From JAEUIZ01 sp046155605 (GTDB lineage Bacteria; Planctomycetota; Phycisphaerae; Phycisphaerales; UBA1924), in NCBI GenBank assembly GCA_046155605.1, contig JBJXFQ010000002.1:74311-138310 (forward strand): DNA of 64,000 nt. Reading direction: 5' to 3'. This document shows, one piece after another, positions 8,386 through 17,610 of this stretch. Within the stretch, counting starts at the first letter, position 1, and the number at the start of each line of letters is the position of its first letter. The position numbers were made by a program, and so were the translations under genes. The notes under the pieces are model-generated. The model was given only the letters and a program-made list of their open reading frames with translations, had not been told where the DNA came from and did not search any database.

Positions 8386-9072
8386 ATGCCAAAGGTCGCG
8401 GTGGTGCTGTGTGGGTGCGGACGCGGTGACGGCAGCGAGATCCATGAGTCGGTGGCGTGCCTGATACATCTGGCGCGGCTGGGCACGGACTATCGGTGTT
8501 TCGCGCCGGACATGCCGCAGGCCGACGTGATGAACCACTTGACGGGCAAGCCGGAGCCTGCCGAGTCGAGAAACATGCTGGTGGAAGCGGCGCGGATCGC
8601 GCGTGGAACGATCTCGCCGCTGGCGAAGTTGCGTGCGGCGGCCTTTGACGCTGTGGTCTTTCCGGGTGGTTTCGGCGTGGCGAAGAACCTTTGCACGTTC
8701 GCCAATGAAGCCGAGCGGTGCGAGGTGATTCCCGAGGTCGAGCGCGTGCTGAGGGAGTTTCGTGCCGCGGGCAAGCCGATCGGCATGTGCTGCATCGCGC
8801 CGGTGCTCGCGGGTCGAGTGTTCGGGACGGCGTCGGGCGGCCCAGGGTGTCGGGTGACGATCGGCGACGACGCCAACACCGCTTCGGCGTTGGCGGGGAT
8901 GGGATCGACCAACGTGGTGAAGGCGGTGGAGGAGGCGTATGTCGATGAGTCGAATCGGCTCGCGACGTCGCCGGCGTACATGGATAGCGAGGCGACGCCG
9001 TATCAGGTGTATGTGGGCATCGGGGAGATGATCGAGCGTGTGGTGGAGATGGCGACGAAGCAGCAGGTGTGA
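8386..9072 (+). CDS. elbB: ElbB/SCRP-27A-like glyoxalase (DJ-1/PfpI superfamily)
   Basis: A 228-residue protein, close to the roughly 217 residues usual for ElbB. It begins PKVAVVLCGCGRGDGSEIHES and carries PGGFGVAKNLCTFA and the nucleophile-elbow-like GKPIGMCCIAPVLA, then EEAYVDESNRLATSPAYM. The family belongs to the class-I glutamine amidotransferase-like fold. E. coli ElbB has weak glyoxalase activity and was first noted for effects on isoprenoid yield. GGAGGT sits 7 bases upstream of ATG 8386, which fixes the start over the longer frame. Confidence 0.92.
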   Translation: MPKVAVVLCGCGRGDGSEIHESVACLIHLARLGTDYRCFAPDMPQADVMNHLTGKPEPAESRNMLVEAARIARGTISPLAKLRAAAFDAVVFPGGFGVAKNLCTFANEAERCEVIPEVERVLREFRAAGKPIGMCCIAPVLAGRVFGTASGGPGCRVTIGDDANTASALAGMGSTNVVKAVEEAYVDESNRLATSPAYMDSEATPYQVYVGIGEMIERVVEMATKQQV

Positions 9073-9179
9073 CGCGCACACGAAAGTCGCCTGCGTCGCC
9101 AGAGCGAAGCAAGCCATGCGGGTGAAGTGCTGACGCGATGCAGGCTGCACATCGAGCGCTGTGGCGAATACGCTTGCAC

Positions 9180-11486
9180 ATGAGCGATGATCCGCTGCTT
9201 GCCGACCTCACCGAGCCGCAGAGGCAGGCGGTGCTGCATACCGAGGGTCCGCTGCTGATTCTGGCTGCGGCGGGCTCGGGCAAGACGCGGACGCTGACGC
9301 GACGGATCGCGCACATGGTCCGCAGCGGCGTGCGTCCGTGGCAGGTTCTGGCGCTGACCTTCACCAACAAAGCAGCGGCTGAAATGCGGGCGCGGGTCGA
9401 GTCGCTCCTGGGCGAGGGCGGCGCGCGGGGCATGGTGCTCTCAACGTTTCACTCGCTGTGCGCCCGCCTGTTGCGCCGCCACGCCGAGGCCGCGGGCCTC
9501 GCCCCTGAGTTCTCGATCTACGACACCGACGACCAGATGGCGGTGATGAAAAAGGTCGTCGAGGCGCTCGGGCTGAGTTCGTCGAACTTCCCGCCGCGAT
9601 CGATGCTCTCGGCGATCGGCGGCGAGAAGAACCAGTTGCGCGATGCGGCGGCGTATGGGGCGATCGCCAATGACTTCTACTCGCGAACCGTCGCCAAGGT
9701 CTTCGCGGCGTATGAGAAGTCGCTGCGTGCCTCTCAGGCCGTCGATTTCGACGATTTGCTCGTGCTGACGGCGAAGATGCTGCGCGGCAAGCCGGAGGTG
9801 CTCGCCGACTGCCGCCGACGTTGGCGCTATCTGCTGATCGACGAGTACCAGGACACGAACCACGCGCAGTTCGTGATTTCAACCTTGCTCGCTGGAGGGG
9901 CGGTCGAAGGCGGTCCGCCCGGCAACGGCGACGTGGCCCCCAACATCTGCGTCGTTGGTGACCCGGACCAATCCATCTATGCCTGGCGCGGTGCCGACAT
10001 CTCGAACATCCTCGATTTCGAGCGGCTCTATCCCTCGGCCCGCGTCATCACGCTTGGCGAGAACTTCCGGTCGACGGCCCCGATCCTCCTCGCTGCCGAC
10101 ACCCTCATCCGCAAGAACGTGCGCCGGAAGCACAAGGACCTCTTCACGAAAATGCCCGGCGGCGAGCCGATCGAGGTCGTTTTGTGCGAGAGCGAGCGGC
10201 ATGAGTCGAGCCTGGTCCTCGACTGGCTCCGCGAGCGACGCAAGGACGAAAGCCCGCCCACGCCGTGGTCTCGGATGGCGATCCTCTATCGCAACAACTC
10301 GCTGAGCCGCGTGGTCGAGGATGCGCTGCGAGCCGGGGGCGTGCCCTATGTCATCGCGCGGGGCACGGCGTTCTATGAGCGCGAGGAAGTGCGGCACGCG
10401 CTGGCGTACTTGCGTGTTCTGGCAAACCCGGCGGACGATGCCTCGCTCTCGCGGATCGTGAACGTGCCCCCGCGCGGGCTGGGAGAAACGACGCTCTCAG
10501 CGCTCGAGGCTGCGGCGTCGTCGCGCGGCGTGCCGCTCTTGCATCACATGATGACGCCGGGTGTTGCCGATGCGCTCGGCGCGCGAGCCCGCGCGTCGGT
10601 GGCGAAGTTCGTGGGGCTGATGGAGGGCTGGACGGGCGGCGGCACGTTCTGGGCCGACGCGCACGCCGAGTCCGCGCCCGGATCGCTCGCGGAGTTGGTG
10701 GGCAGGGTGATCCGTGAGTCGGGGCTCGAGGCGATGTATGCCGCGCGGGCCAAGGGGACCGAGGCCGACGAAGCGCGGCTCGAGAATCTCGGCGAACTCG
10801 TCTCGTCGGCACGGCAGTTTGAGGAGGAGTACGACGCCGAAGCCGACCCGGCGCTGCAATCGGCCGCCGCGCCCCCGATGCTGGCGCTGCTGCGCGCGTT
10901 TCTGGAATCGGTCGCGCTCGTTGCCGACGCGGATGCGGCCGACCCGACGCTCGGCGCGGTGACGCTGATGACGCTACACGCGGCCAAGGGGCTGGAGTTT
11001 CATGCGCTGGCGATCATCGGCGCGGAAGAAGGGCTGCTGCCCAGCGCAAGGGCGCGGGCGACCGACGAGGCCGTCGAGGAAGAGCGCCGGCTGATGTTCG
11101 TCGGGATCACCCGGGCCATGCGGCGTCTGCTCATCACCTCGGCGCGCTATCGCACGGTTCGCGGCCTGACGGAGCGGCAGGTGCCCAGCCGCTTCCTCGT
11201 CGAGATGGGCGTCAAGGCCTCGGAGCAGAGCGACCCATTCGGCGACCTCGACAACGACGACCTCGGCGAGGAGTCCGGCCCCGGATCGCATGTGGCCAGC
11301 GGCGGCACTCGGCACGGCACCTCGGCGCGCTTTCGTGCCGGCGTCAAGGTCCGCCATCCGCAGTTCGGCGTCGGCACCGTCGTCAGCGCCACCGCCGGGG
11401 TCAACGCACGCGTGCAGGTGTCGTTCCAGGGCATCGGCGTCAAGACGCTCGTCCTCGAATACGCACGGTTGGAGCCGCTGGGGTAG
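9180..11486 (+). CDS. pcrA: ATP-dependent 3'-5' DNA helicase, UvrD/PcrA family
   Basis: A 768-residue protein with all superfamily-1A motifs in order: a Q-motif-like TEPQRQAVLH, Walker A AAAGSGKT (Lys35), Ia LTFTNKAAAEM, Walker B LLIDEYQDTN, III GDPDQSIYAWRGA, IV ENFRS, V TLMTLHAAKGLEF and VI EERRLMFVGITRAM. The tail carries a PcrA-like C-terminal beta-domain (VRHPQFGVGTVVSA), the RNA-polymerase-contacting Tudor-like module in the family. It would act in mismatch and nucleotide-excision repair and in clearing recombination or transcription complexes. ATG 9180 is chosen; 14 extra residues from 9138 lack similarity. Confidence 0.95.
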   Translation: MSDDPLLADLTEPQRQAVLHTEGPLLILAAAGSGKTRTLTRRIAHMVRSGVRPWQVLALTFTNKAAAEMRARVESLLGEGGARGMVLSTFHSLCARLLRRHAEAAGLAPEFSIYDTDDQMAVMKKVVEALGLSSSNFPPRSMLSAIGGEKNQLRDAAAYGAIANDFYSRTVAKVFAAYEKSLRASQAVDFDDLLVLTAKMLRGKPEVLADCRRRWRYLLIDEYQDTNHAQFVISTLLAGGAVEGGPPGNGDVAPNICVVGDPDQSIYAWRGADISNILDFERLYPSARVITLGENFRSTAPILLAADTLIRKNVRRKHKDLFTKMPGGEPIEVVLCESERHESSLVLDWLRERRKDESPPTPWSRMAILYRNNSLSRVVEDALRAGGVPYVIARGTAFYEREEVRHALAYLRVLANPADDASLSRIVNVPPRGLGETTLSALEAAASSRGVPLLHHMMTPGVADALGARARASVAKFVGLMEGWTGGGTFWADAHAESAPGSLAELVGRVIRESGLEAMYAARAKGTEADEARLENLGELVSSARQFEEEYDAEADPALQSAAAPPMLALLRAFLESVALVADADAADPTLGAVTLMTLHAAKGLEFHALAIIGAEEGLLPSARARATDEAVEEERRLMFVGITRAMRRLLITSARYRTVRGLTERQVPSRFLVEMGVKASEQSDPFGDLDNDDLGEESGPGSHVASGGTRHGTSARFRAGVKVRHPQFGVGTVVSATAGVNARVQVSFQGIGVKTLVLEYARLEPLG

Positions 11487-11591
11487 TTTTCGCTCGCGAG
11501 CCTCTCCCACGCGGCACGGCGAGCGGAATACGATTGCCAGTTCCGGCAACTACTGCCGTTTCTGCCCATCCGCACCACCCTGAGGATCGAC

Positions 11592-12815
11592 ATGAGCACG
11601 ACCGCCACGCCCGCCGCCAAGGTCACCAAGCCCGATGCCGCCGCCGCCTTCGCCCGTGGGCTGGAGGGCATCGTTGCCGGCGAGTCTGCGATCTGCTCCG
11701 TCGAGCAGGGCAAACTGATCTATCGCGGGTACGAGATTCACGACCTGGCAGCGAGCGCGACGTTCGAACAGGTCGCGTTCCTTCTGCTCGAGGGTCACAA
11801 ACCGACCGATGCCGAACTCAAGCGATTCAAGGCCGAGATCGTCGCCGAGCGGGCGCTGCACCCGGCGGTGACGGCGTTCATCGAGAGCGCGGGCGGTTGG
11901 CTGGCCGCGGGCCGCGCCGTGCCGATGGACGTGCTTCGTACCGCCGTGTCGATCCTCGGGCATGTCGATCCCGACGCGCAGGACAACTCCGCGCCCGCCA
12001 ACCTGCGCAAGTCCAAGCGCCTCCTCGCCAAGATTCCCACGATCATCGGGCACATGCAGAATGTCATCGACGGCAAGGCCATCATCGGGCGCGAGCAGGG
12101 CGGCGACCCGGCCCTCGACCACGCGGCCAACCTGCTTTATCTGATGACAGGCAGCAAGCCCGCCCGAGAGTACGCCCGCGTCATCGACGTCTCTCTCATC
12201 CTGTATGCCGAGCACGACTTCAACGCCAGCACCTTCACCAGCCGTTGCATCGCAGGGACGCTCAGCGACATGCACGGCGCGGTCTGCGGGGGGATCGCGG
12301 CCCTCAAGGGCTCGCTCCACGGCGGGGCCAACGAGATGGCCATGGAGATGCTCAAGGAGATCATGAAGGATGTCGGCGAGAACGCCATCGGCACCAAGGC
12401 CGTGGACGACTGGATGCAGAAGGCTTTCGACACCAAGCGCAAACTCATGGGCTTTGGCCACCGCGTGTACAAGAACGGCGACCACCGCGCCCCGATTCTC
12501 CACAAACTCGGATGTGGCATCGCCGCCACCGACTCCAAGAACCCCGGGGGCCACGCGGCGATCAAATGGTTCGAACTCGGCGAGCAGGTCCAGAAGATCA
12601 TGCTCGACAAAAAGAGCATCCACCCGAACGTCGATTTCCCCTGCGGCCTGACGTACTACACGATGGGCATTCCGGTGCCGCAGTACACGCCGATCTTCGT
12701 CGCCAGCCGGATCACGGGCTGGTGCGCGCACATCAGCGAGCAACACGCGAACAACCGCCTCATCCGCCCGCTGAGCCTCTACACCGGCCCGGCGGAGACG
12801 AAGTGGAATGGGTAG
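11592..12815 (+). CDS. gltA: Citrate synthase (methylcitrate-synthase-like clade)
   Basis: A 407-residue protein joining acetyl-CoA (or propionyl-CoA) and oxaloacetate. It starts the TCA or methylcitrate cycle. Conserved blocks are all present: AICSVEQGKLIYRGYEIHDL, LYAEHDFNASTFT, active-site GSLHGGANE, GFGHRVYK, and the catalytic Asp in NVDFPCGLTYYTMGIP. The short chain without a long N-terminal beta-domain is the type I dimeric form shared with PrpC/CitZ. No prpB or prpD neighbour is present, so citrate synthase is the safer call. It is monocistronic here, converging on the kinase gene. Confidence 0.93.
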   Translation: MSTTATPAAKVTKPDAAAAFARGLEGIVAGESAICSVEQGKLIYRGYEIHDLAASATFEQVAFLLLEGHKPTDAELKRFKAEIVAERALHPAVTAFIESAGGWLAAGRAVPMDVLRTAVSILGHVDPDAQDNSAPANLRKSKRLLAKIPTIIGHMQNVIDGKAIIGREQGGDPALDHAANLLYLMTGSKPAREYARVIDVSLILYAEHDFNASTFTSRCIAGTLSDMHGAVCGGIAALKGSLHGGANEMAMEMLKEIMKDVGENAIGTKAVDDWMQKAFDTKRKLMGFGHRVYKNGDHRAPILHKLGCGIAATDSKNPGGHAAIKWFELGEQVQKIMLDKKSIHPNVDFPCGLTYYTMGIPVPQYTPIFVASRITGWCAHISEQHANNRLIRPLSLYTGPAETKWNG

Positions 12816-12867
12816 AGTCGCTCGGTTCTACACGCTCGTCACGATGCCGGAGCCTCGCTGAGCAGTC

Positions 12868-15729
12868 CTACGGCCCGCTTCGATCGATCGCTCCCCGAAC
12901 CTCTTTCACGCCCGGTGCGTCATTGAGCGCTGATCGAATGTCCAGTGCCCTCGCAAACGCGGCCCGCGCGCCATGGGCGTCACCCTTGGCGCTCAGGAGT
13001 TGACCGAGTTCATAGGCCGCACGCCCGAGTTCTCGCTTGCCCGCGTCGCCGCGGGTCGCGAGCGACTCGATGACCTCCTTCAGTTCCCGCTCGGCCTCGT
13101 CGGTGCGTCCGACGAGCCGGAGTGCCACCGAGTGGTCCACGCGCGCGCCCAGGAGCACCGGATGGTCCTTCGCGATTCGTTTGCCGAGGATCGCGATGCA
13201 CTCGTCGTGGAGGGCAAGAGCCTCATCCGGCTTCGCTTGCGCCTGCCGAGCCAGCCCCAGCGTGCGGAGCGAGGTCGCTGTCATTGAGTGCTGCGGCCCG
13301 GAGACCTGTCTGCGGATCGCCACGCCCTTCTCGACGATCGGCACGCCCTCCGCGAGATTTCCTGCACGCACCAGCGCGTTGCCGAGGTTCACCATGCTCA
13401 GCGCCACGAGCGAGTGCTTCTCTCCCAGCACCGCGATGCGCATCCGCAGTGACTCGCGGTAGATCTCGGCGGCCTCTGCGAAGCGGCGCTTCTCCATCTC
13501 GACGCGCCCCAGGCCGTTGAGCGCGTCCGCCGTGTCCAGGTGTTCGGGGCCTTGCACACGCCGCAACGTCTCGACGCCCCGGCGGATGGCCTCCTCCGCC
13601 TCCGCGGATCGGCCCAGGTCCATCTGCAAGAGCGCCAGGTTCACCGCGGTGTTCACGACATGCGGGTGCTCGGCGCCCAACACCCGTTGCCGGATGTCAA
13701 GCGCCTCGCGAAGCAGCGCCTCGGCCTCGGCGTAGTTCCCGTCTTGCTGCTGCATCCGCCCGAAGTTCGTCATGTGCAACGCCAGCGAAGGGTTTCTCGG
13801 GCCCAGGGCGCGCCGGAGCACGTCCACACCCTCGCGCATCGCGGTCACCGCGCCCGCATAGTCGCCCTTGGCCTTCAGCACCGCGCCCAGATCGCCCAGC
13901 GCCTCGCCCAGCCTCGGGTCGTCGGCGGGCGCGAGGCGACGCAGCCCGTCCACCGATCGACGCAAGAACCTCTCGGCCTTCTCGTGCTTGGCCACGCGAG
14001 TCAGGTACACGCCGACCGCCGCCATCTGATCCGCGGCCTCGACGCTGTCGGCACCGAGCGCACGCTCGACCATCTCCAGCGATTGCCGCGCCAGGTCGAG
14101 CGCCTCGGCCCGACTTCCGCGCTCTTGCAGGATCGCCGCCTTGCTCTGGAGCGTCATCGCGGTCTCGTACCCGCCCTCGGGCTGGTGCTGCGCGAGCACG
14201 GTCAGGGCGGCATCGATCTGCGCCAATGCCTTGTCCGTCTTGCCGATCGCGCGGTTCGCTTTGGCGAGCGTTCGCAGCAACGACCCCTGCACATCGGGCT
14301 CGTCTGCGAGCCGTTCGATGGTGCTCTCGGCCGCGACGAGCAGTTCGCTCACGCGCGGGTCCTCGCCCTCGCTCTCGAAGGGGTTGGCCGCGGCAAGCAG
14401 GTCCTCGAGCACCGTGGCGACGTGCGTGGCCTTGAGCGCTTGCCGCCGCGCGCGGTCGGCCTCATCGATCGCCCTCGCCTCGGCCCGCATGGCGCGGACG
14501 AGCCCGATCGAAGTCCCGATCACGCCCGCGGTCAGCAGCACGAGCGCCGCCGCGACCCCGCCGACGAGCGTCTTGTTCCGTCTGGCGAACTTGCGCAACT
14601 GGTACGCCGTGCTCGCCGGACGCGCCATGATCGCGCGGTGGTCGAGATAGCGACGAATGTCGGCGGCAAAGTCGCCCGCGGACTGGTACCGGCGGTCGCG
14701 GTCCTTCTCCAGCGCCTTGCCGACCATGGTCTCGACGTCACCGCGAAGGGCGTGATGGACGACGCTCAGCCGCGTGTGGTCCTGCTCGGTGATCACGCGG
14801 AGTGCCTCGGTCACGGACTTATCACGGACATCGTGCGGGAGGCGACTCGTCAAGAGTTCGTAGAGAATCACGCCCAGCGAATAGACATCCGCCCGCGTGT
14901 CGAGGCCGCGAGTCTGGCCCGTGGCCTGCTCCGGGCTCATGTAGGGCACCGTGCCGAGCAACTGGCCCGTGTGCGTGTGCATCGTCCCGCCGCGTGATTG
15001 GTCGTCGGCCAGGCGCGCCACGCCGAAATCGAGCACCTTTGGCTGGCCCTCGGGCGTCACGAGGATGTTGCCGGGCTTGAGGTCGCGATGGATCACGCCG
15101 CGCTGGTGTGCATATTGCACCGCGTCGCAGACCCTCGCCAGCAGTTCGAGCCGCTCGCGAGGGCCGAGTTTCGCGCGATCCGCGTGCTTGTGCAGCGGGA
15201 CGCCCTCGACCAGTTCCATCGCCAGGAACGGGATCGGACCCATCGGCGTCTCGGCGCGGGCAAACTCATAGACGCGCGCGATGCCGGGGTGCTCGAGCCG
15301 TCCCAAGGCTTCGGCCTCGAACGCGAAGCGACGCTGCGCCGCAGGGCCGGTGCCGCCGAACCGGATGACCTTCAGTGCGACACGCCGCCTCGGGATGTCC
15401 TGCTCGGCCTCGTAGACGACCCCCATCCCGCCCGCGCCGATGATCCGCTCGATCCGGTAGTGGCCCAGCGTGCGGCCGATGAACGCGTCGGGGGGTGCCT
15501 CGGCCTTCGAATCGCGTTCCAGTCGCTCGACCAGCCGCCCGGCGTCCGCCGCGGGGCGGTCAAGGTCGAATCCGCCATGACTTGCGGCGCGAAGCAGACC
15601 GAGCAACTCTGTGCGCAGCGTCGTGTCGTCGTCGGCCTGCTCGCGGGCAAAGCGCTCCCACTCGGTCGCGGGCAGTTCACTCGCGCGATCGAAGAGTTGC
15701 TCAAGCCTGGCCCAGCGGAGCGTGTCCAT
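12868..15729 (-). CDS. Receptor-like Ser/Thr protein kinase with C-terminal TPR array
   Basis: A 953-residue protein starting at ATG 15729, with AGGAGG upstream. The kinase domain (about 88-365) is complete: GAGGMGVVYEAE, VALK (Lys120), HRDLKPGN (Asp216), DFGVARL (Asp234), GTVPYMSPEQ, DVYSLGVILYELL. One membrane helix follows at about 388-411. The remaining 500 residues are TPR-type helical repeats of the Kinesin-light-chain form (EALDIRQRVLGAEHPHVVN and kin), presumably an extracytoplasmic or protein-docking sensor. The start overlaps the upstream sigma-factor gene by 29 bases. That pair is a standard planctomycete arrangement in which the kinase is thought to tune the sigma factor. Confidence 0.95.
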   Translation of the reverse strand: MDTLRWARLEQLFDRASELPATEWERFAREQADDDTTLRTELLGLLRAASHGGFDLDRPAADAGRLVERLERDSKAEAPPDAFIGRTLGHYRIERIIGAGGMGVVYEAEQDIPRRRVALKVIRFGGTGPAAQRRFAFEAEALGRLEHPGIARVYEFARAETPMGPIPFLAMELVEGVPLHKHADRAKLGPRERLELLARVCDAVQYAHQRGVIHRDLKPGNILVTPEGQPKVLDFGVARLADDQSRGGTMHTHTGQLLGTVPYMSPEQATGQTRGLDTRADVYSLGVILYELLTSRLPHDVRDKSVTEALRVITEQDHTRLSVVHHALRGDVETMVGKALEKDRDRRYQSAGDFAADIRRYLDHRAIMARPASTAYQLRKFARRNKTLVGGVAAALVLLTAGVIGTSIGLVRAMRAEARAIDEADRARRQALKATHVATVLEDLLAAANPFESEGEDPRVSELLVAAESTIERLADEPDVQGSLLRTLAKANRAIGKTDKALAQIDAALTVLAQHQPEGGYETAMTLQSKAAILQERGSRAEALDLARQSLEMVERALGADSVEAADQMAAVGVYLTRVAKHEKAERFLRRSVDGLRRLAPADDPRLGEALGDLGAVLKAKGDYAGAVTAMREGVDVLRRALGPRNPSLALHMTNFGRMQQQDGNYAEAEALLREALDIRQRVLGAEHPHVVNTAVNLALLQMDLGRSAEAEEAIRRGVETLRRVQGPEHLDTADALNGLGRVEMEKRRFAEAAEIYRESLRMRIAVLGEKHSLVALSMVNLGNALVRAGNLAEGVPIVEKGVAIRRQVSGPQHSMTATSLRTLGLARQAQAKPDEALALHDECIAILGKRIAKDHPVLLGARVDHSVALRLVGRTDEAERELKEVIESLATRGDAGKRELGRAAYELGQLLSAKGDAHGARAAFARALDIRSALNDAPGVKEVRGAIDRSGP

Positions 15730-16252
15730 CGGCGCCTCCTTGTCCGAGTTCGCGCGCGAGCCACGCCCGCGCCATGGCCCAGTCGCGCTTGATCGTGGCG
15801 CTCCCGACGCCGAGCACGTCGGCGATGTCATCCACCCCCATCCCGCCGAAGAACCGCAGTTCGACGACGCGTGCTTTGCGATCGTCCTGAGCCGCCAGTC
15901 GCTTGAGGGCCTCGTCGAGTGACACCAGGTCGCGGTCGTCGTCAACCACGGCGCAATCATCAAGCGACATCCGTGCGCCCGCCGGTGAGCGCTTCAGTCG
16001 GCCCCGATCGCGCGCGTGGTTCACCAGCACCTGCCGCATGGCGATCGACGCCACGGCCACCAGGTGATTCCGCGACCAGGCCTGGCCTTCGGGGAGCCTC
16101 GCGAGTTTCAGATACGCCTCATGCACGAGGGCCGTGGTCTGGAGCATGTGCCCCGGCTCGCCGCGCAGGCGATGGGCATCCGCCAGCCGACGAAGTTCCT
16201 CGTAGACGAGCGGGAACAGGGATTCGAGTTGTCGGCGACTATCCTCGTCCAT
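15701..16252 (-). CDS. ECF-type RNA polymerase sigma factor (TIGR02999-like)
   Basis: A 183-residue protein. Region 2 is LFPLVYEELRRLADAHRLR with MLQTTALVHEAYLKLARL, then ASIAMRQVLVNHARDRGRLKR; region 4 is KARVVELRFFGGMGVDDIADVLGVGSATIKRDWAMARAWL. This is the planctomycete/acidobacterial ECF group paired with Ser/Thr kinases. ATG 16252 is taken as the start; a TTG at 16288 is in frame but less likely. Its 3' end overlaps the kinase start, so they are co-translated. The target promoter is unknown. No anti-sigma gene is adjacent, and the kinase likely takes that role. Confidence 0.93.
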   Translation of the reverse strand: MDEDSRRQLESLFPLVYEELRRLADAHRLRGEPGHMLQTTALVHEAYLKLARLPEGQAWSRNHLVAVASIAMRQVLVNHARDRGRLKRSPAGARMSLDDCAVVDDDRDLVSLDEALKRLAAQDDRKARVVELRFFGGMGVDDIADVLGVGSATIKRDWAMARAWLARELGQGGADGHAPLGQA

Positions 16253-16620
16253 GTCAAACTGCCGCAACCATCCTAAGGCGTGCGGCAAGAGCCTAAGGCA
16301 TGCGACAAGAGCCGATAACGTGCGAGGCCGGAGTTGGGCGGTCCGAAAAACAAGCCGGCCTGCGGCGAACCGCAGGCCGATTGTTCCATCACTTATCCCG
16401 TCTTTTGTCGGGACTCACCCGATCAGAACCCGGCTTCAGACGTTTCCATCCGATACCAGGTCATAGGAGGAGAGAGAGACAAGACATCTCAAATATGCCA
16501 CAGAACTGCGAGATTGCCATGTTTTCGGACAGTTTTTTTATCAACCAACGCTCGCAGCATTTTCATCATGTAAGTGCTTGAAATCATGGCACTTGTGTGA
16601 TTTGATCGTTGGCGCATCGC
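16253..16620. other. AT-richer intergenic region upstream of the sigma/kinase operon
   Basis: No convincing gene is seen. A plus-strand reading frame of 28 codons from ATG 16495 has an AGGAGG, but about 24 bases too far upstream, and no family resemblance. The stretch is clearly less GC-rich than its surroundings. It holds a terminator-like hairpin near 16346-16379 and probably the promoter of the minus-strand sigma factor gene. Confidence 0.5.
16346..16379 (-). terminator. Terminator-like hairpin on the minus strand
   Basis: CGGCCTGCGG at 16356-16365 and CCGCAGGCCG at 16370-16379 form a perfect 10-bp stem with a CGAA loop (plus-strand reading). Reading leftward, the stem is followed by GCTTGTTTTT, a short T-tract. 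It lies about 240 bases beyond the rpsB-tsf terminator and about 100 bases ahead of the sigma gene. It would therefore end either read-through or a short unseen transcript. Confidence 0.6.
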
Positions 16621-16656
16621 GAAAAAAAATAACCCACGATTCTGAAAAATCGTGGG
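16621..16656 (-). terminator. Rho-independent terminator of rpsB-tsf
   Basis: CCCACGATT at 16633-16641 and AATCGTGGG at 16648-16656 pair perfectly (9 bp, 6-base loop). On the minus strand the stem is followed by a run of eight T (16622-16629). It begins about 45 bases after the tsf stop. Confidence 0.88.
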
Positions 16657-16701
16657 CCTCTACACAAACGTATTTTGTTCGGTATGACTGATTATGTCGA
16701 A

Positions 16702-17523
16702 TCAGCCCGTCTCGCCGACCTGCCAGCGGTAGAACCCGATGATCTGGGCCTTGGGTCCAACGATGTCCTTGATCCGTTTGGTTTCATCGCGGATGTACGG
16801 CTGCTCGAGGAGCGCGATCTCCTCGAAGAACTTTCGCATCCCGCCCTCGACCATCTTCTCGGCGATCTCCTTGGGCTTCCCGCTCTCGATCGCCTGATCG
16901 ATGCGGAACTTCCGCTCGCGCTCGATGACGTCTGGCGGGATGTCCTTGGCGGTGACGCCCAGCGGCCTGGTGGGCGATGCCGCGATGTGCATGGCCACGT
17001 CCTTGAGCGTGGTGTCGTTGATCGAGCCGGTGGCCTGGATGAGCACGCCCGTCTTGCCGTCGTGGTGGATGTAGACGCCGAAGGCGGTGGTGCCGGTCTC
17101 GCCGGTGATCTTGTGGGCGCGGGCGAGGGCACAGTTCTCTCCCGTGGTGATGCGCATTTCATCGACGAGCGCGGTCATCGCGGCGGTGGGGGTGACGGCA
17201 CCGGATGTGCCCTCGATGGCCAACTCGGCGATCTTCTTGGCCGTCGAGACGAACTTCTCGTTCTTGGCGGTGAAATCGGTCTCGGCACGAAGTTCGATGA
17301 TCGCGGCGACGCCGGAATCGACGTTGGTGGCGACGGCGATGCGGCCCTCGCCGGCGGCGCGCTCCGTCCGTTTGTCCATCTTTCCCTTGAGTTTCTTGCG
17401 CAGCCAGTCCTTCGCCGCCTCGAAGTCGCCCTTGGTCTCGGCGAGCGCGGCCTTGCAATCCATCATCGGAAGCCCCGTGTCGTTGCGGAGTTTCATCACG
17501 TCCTTCGGATTAATCTCGGGCAT
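16702..17523 (-). CDS. tsf: Translation elongation factor Ts
   Basis: A 273-residue protein that exchanges GDP for GTP on EF-Tu. Residues 1-55 are the N-terminal UBA-like domain (VMKLRNDTGLPMMDCKAALAETKGD); the core contains the EF-Tu-contacting TDFTAKNEKF. The C-terminal region holds the second subdomain and EQPYIRDETKRIKDIVG. The start is ATG 17523, giving PEINPKDV; an upstream extension to 17568 is not conserved. It follows rpsB in the standard operon order with an 87-base gap and is closed by a good terminator. Confidence 0.96.
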   Translation of the reverse strand: MPEINPKDVMKLRNDTGLPMMDCKAALAETKGDFEAAKDWLRKKLKGKMDKRTERAAGEGRIAVATNVDSGVAAIIELRAETDFTAKNEKFVSTAKKIAELAIEGTSGAVTPTAAMTALVDEMRITTGENCALARAHKITGETGTTAFGVYIHHDGKTGVLIQATGSINDTTLKDVAMHIAASPTRPLGVTAKDIPPDVIERERKFRIDQAIESGKPKEIAEKMVEGGMRKFFEEIALLEQPYIRDETKRIKDIVGPKAQIIGFYRWQVGETG

Positions 17524-17610
17524 CGCCTGGTTCCCTGTCGGTGGTTGTTCATGGCGCGCCGCGGGCACGCTCCATTATGCTCACAGTGTCTTCGTCCGAT
17601 CGTCAGATGC

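Noticed and set aside
16495..16581. 28-codon plus-strand frame in the tsf/sigma gap
   Set aside because: The AGGAGG is about 24 bases away, there is no similarity, and the region is better explained as regulatory.
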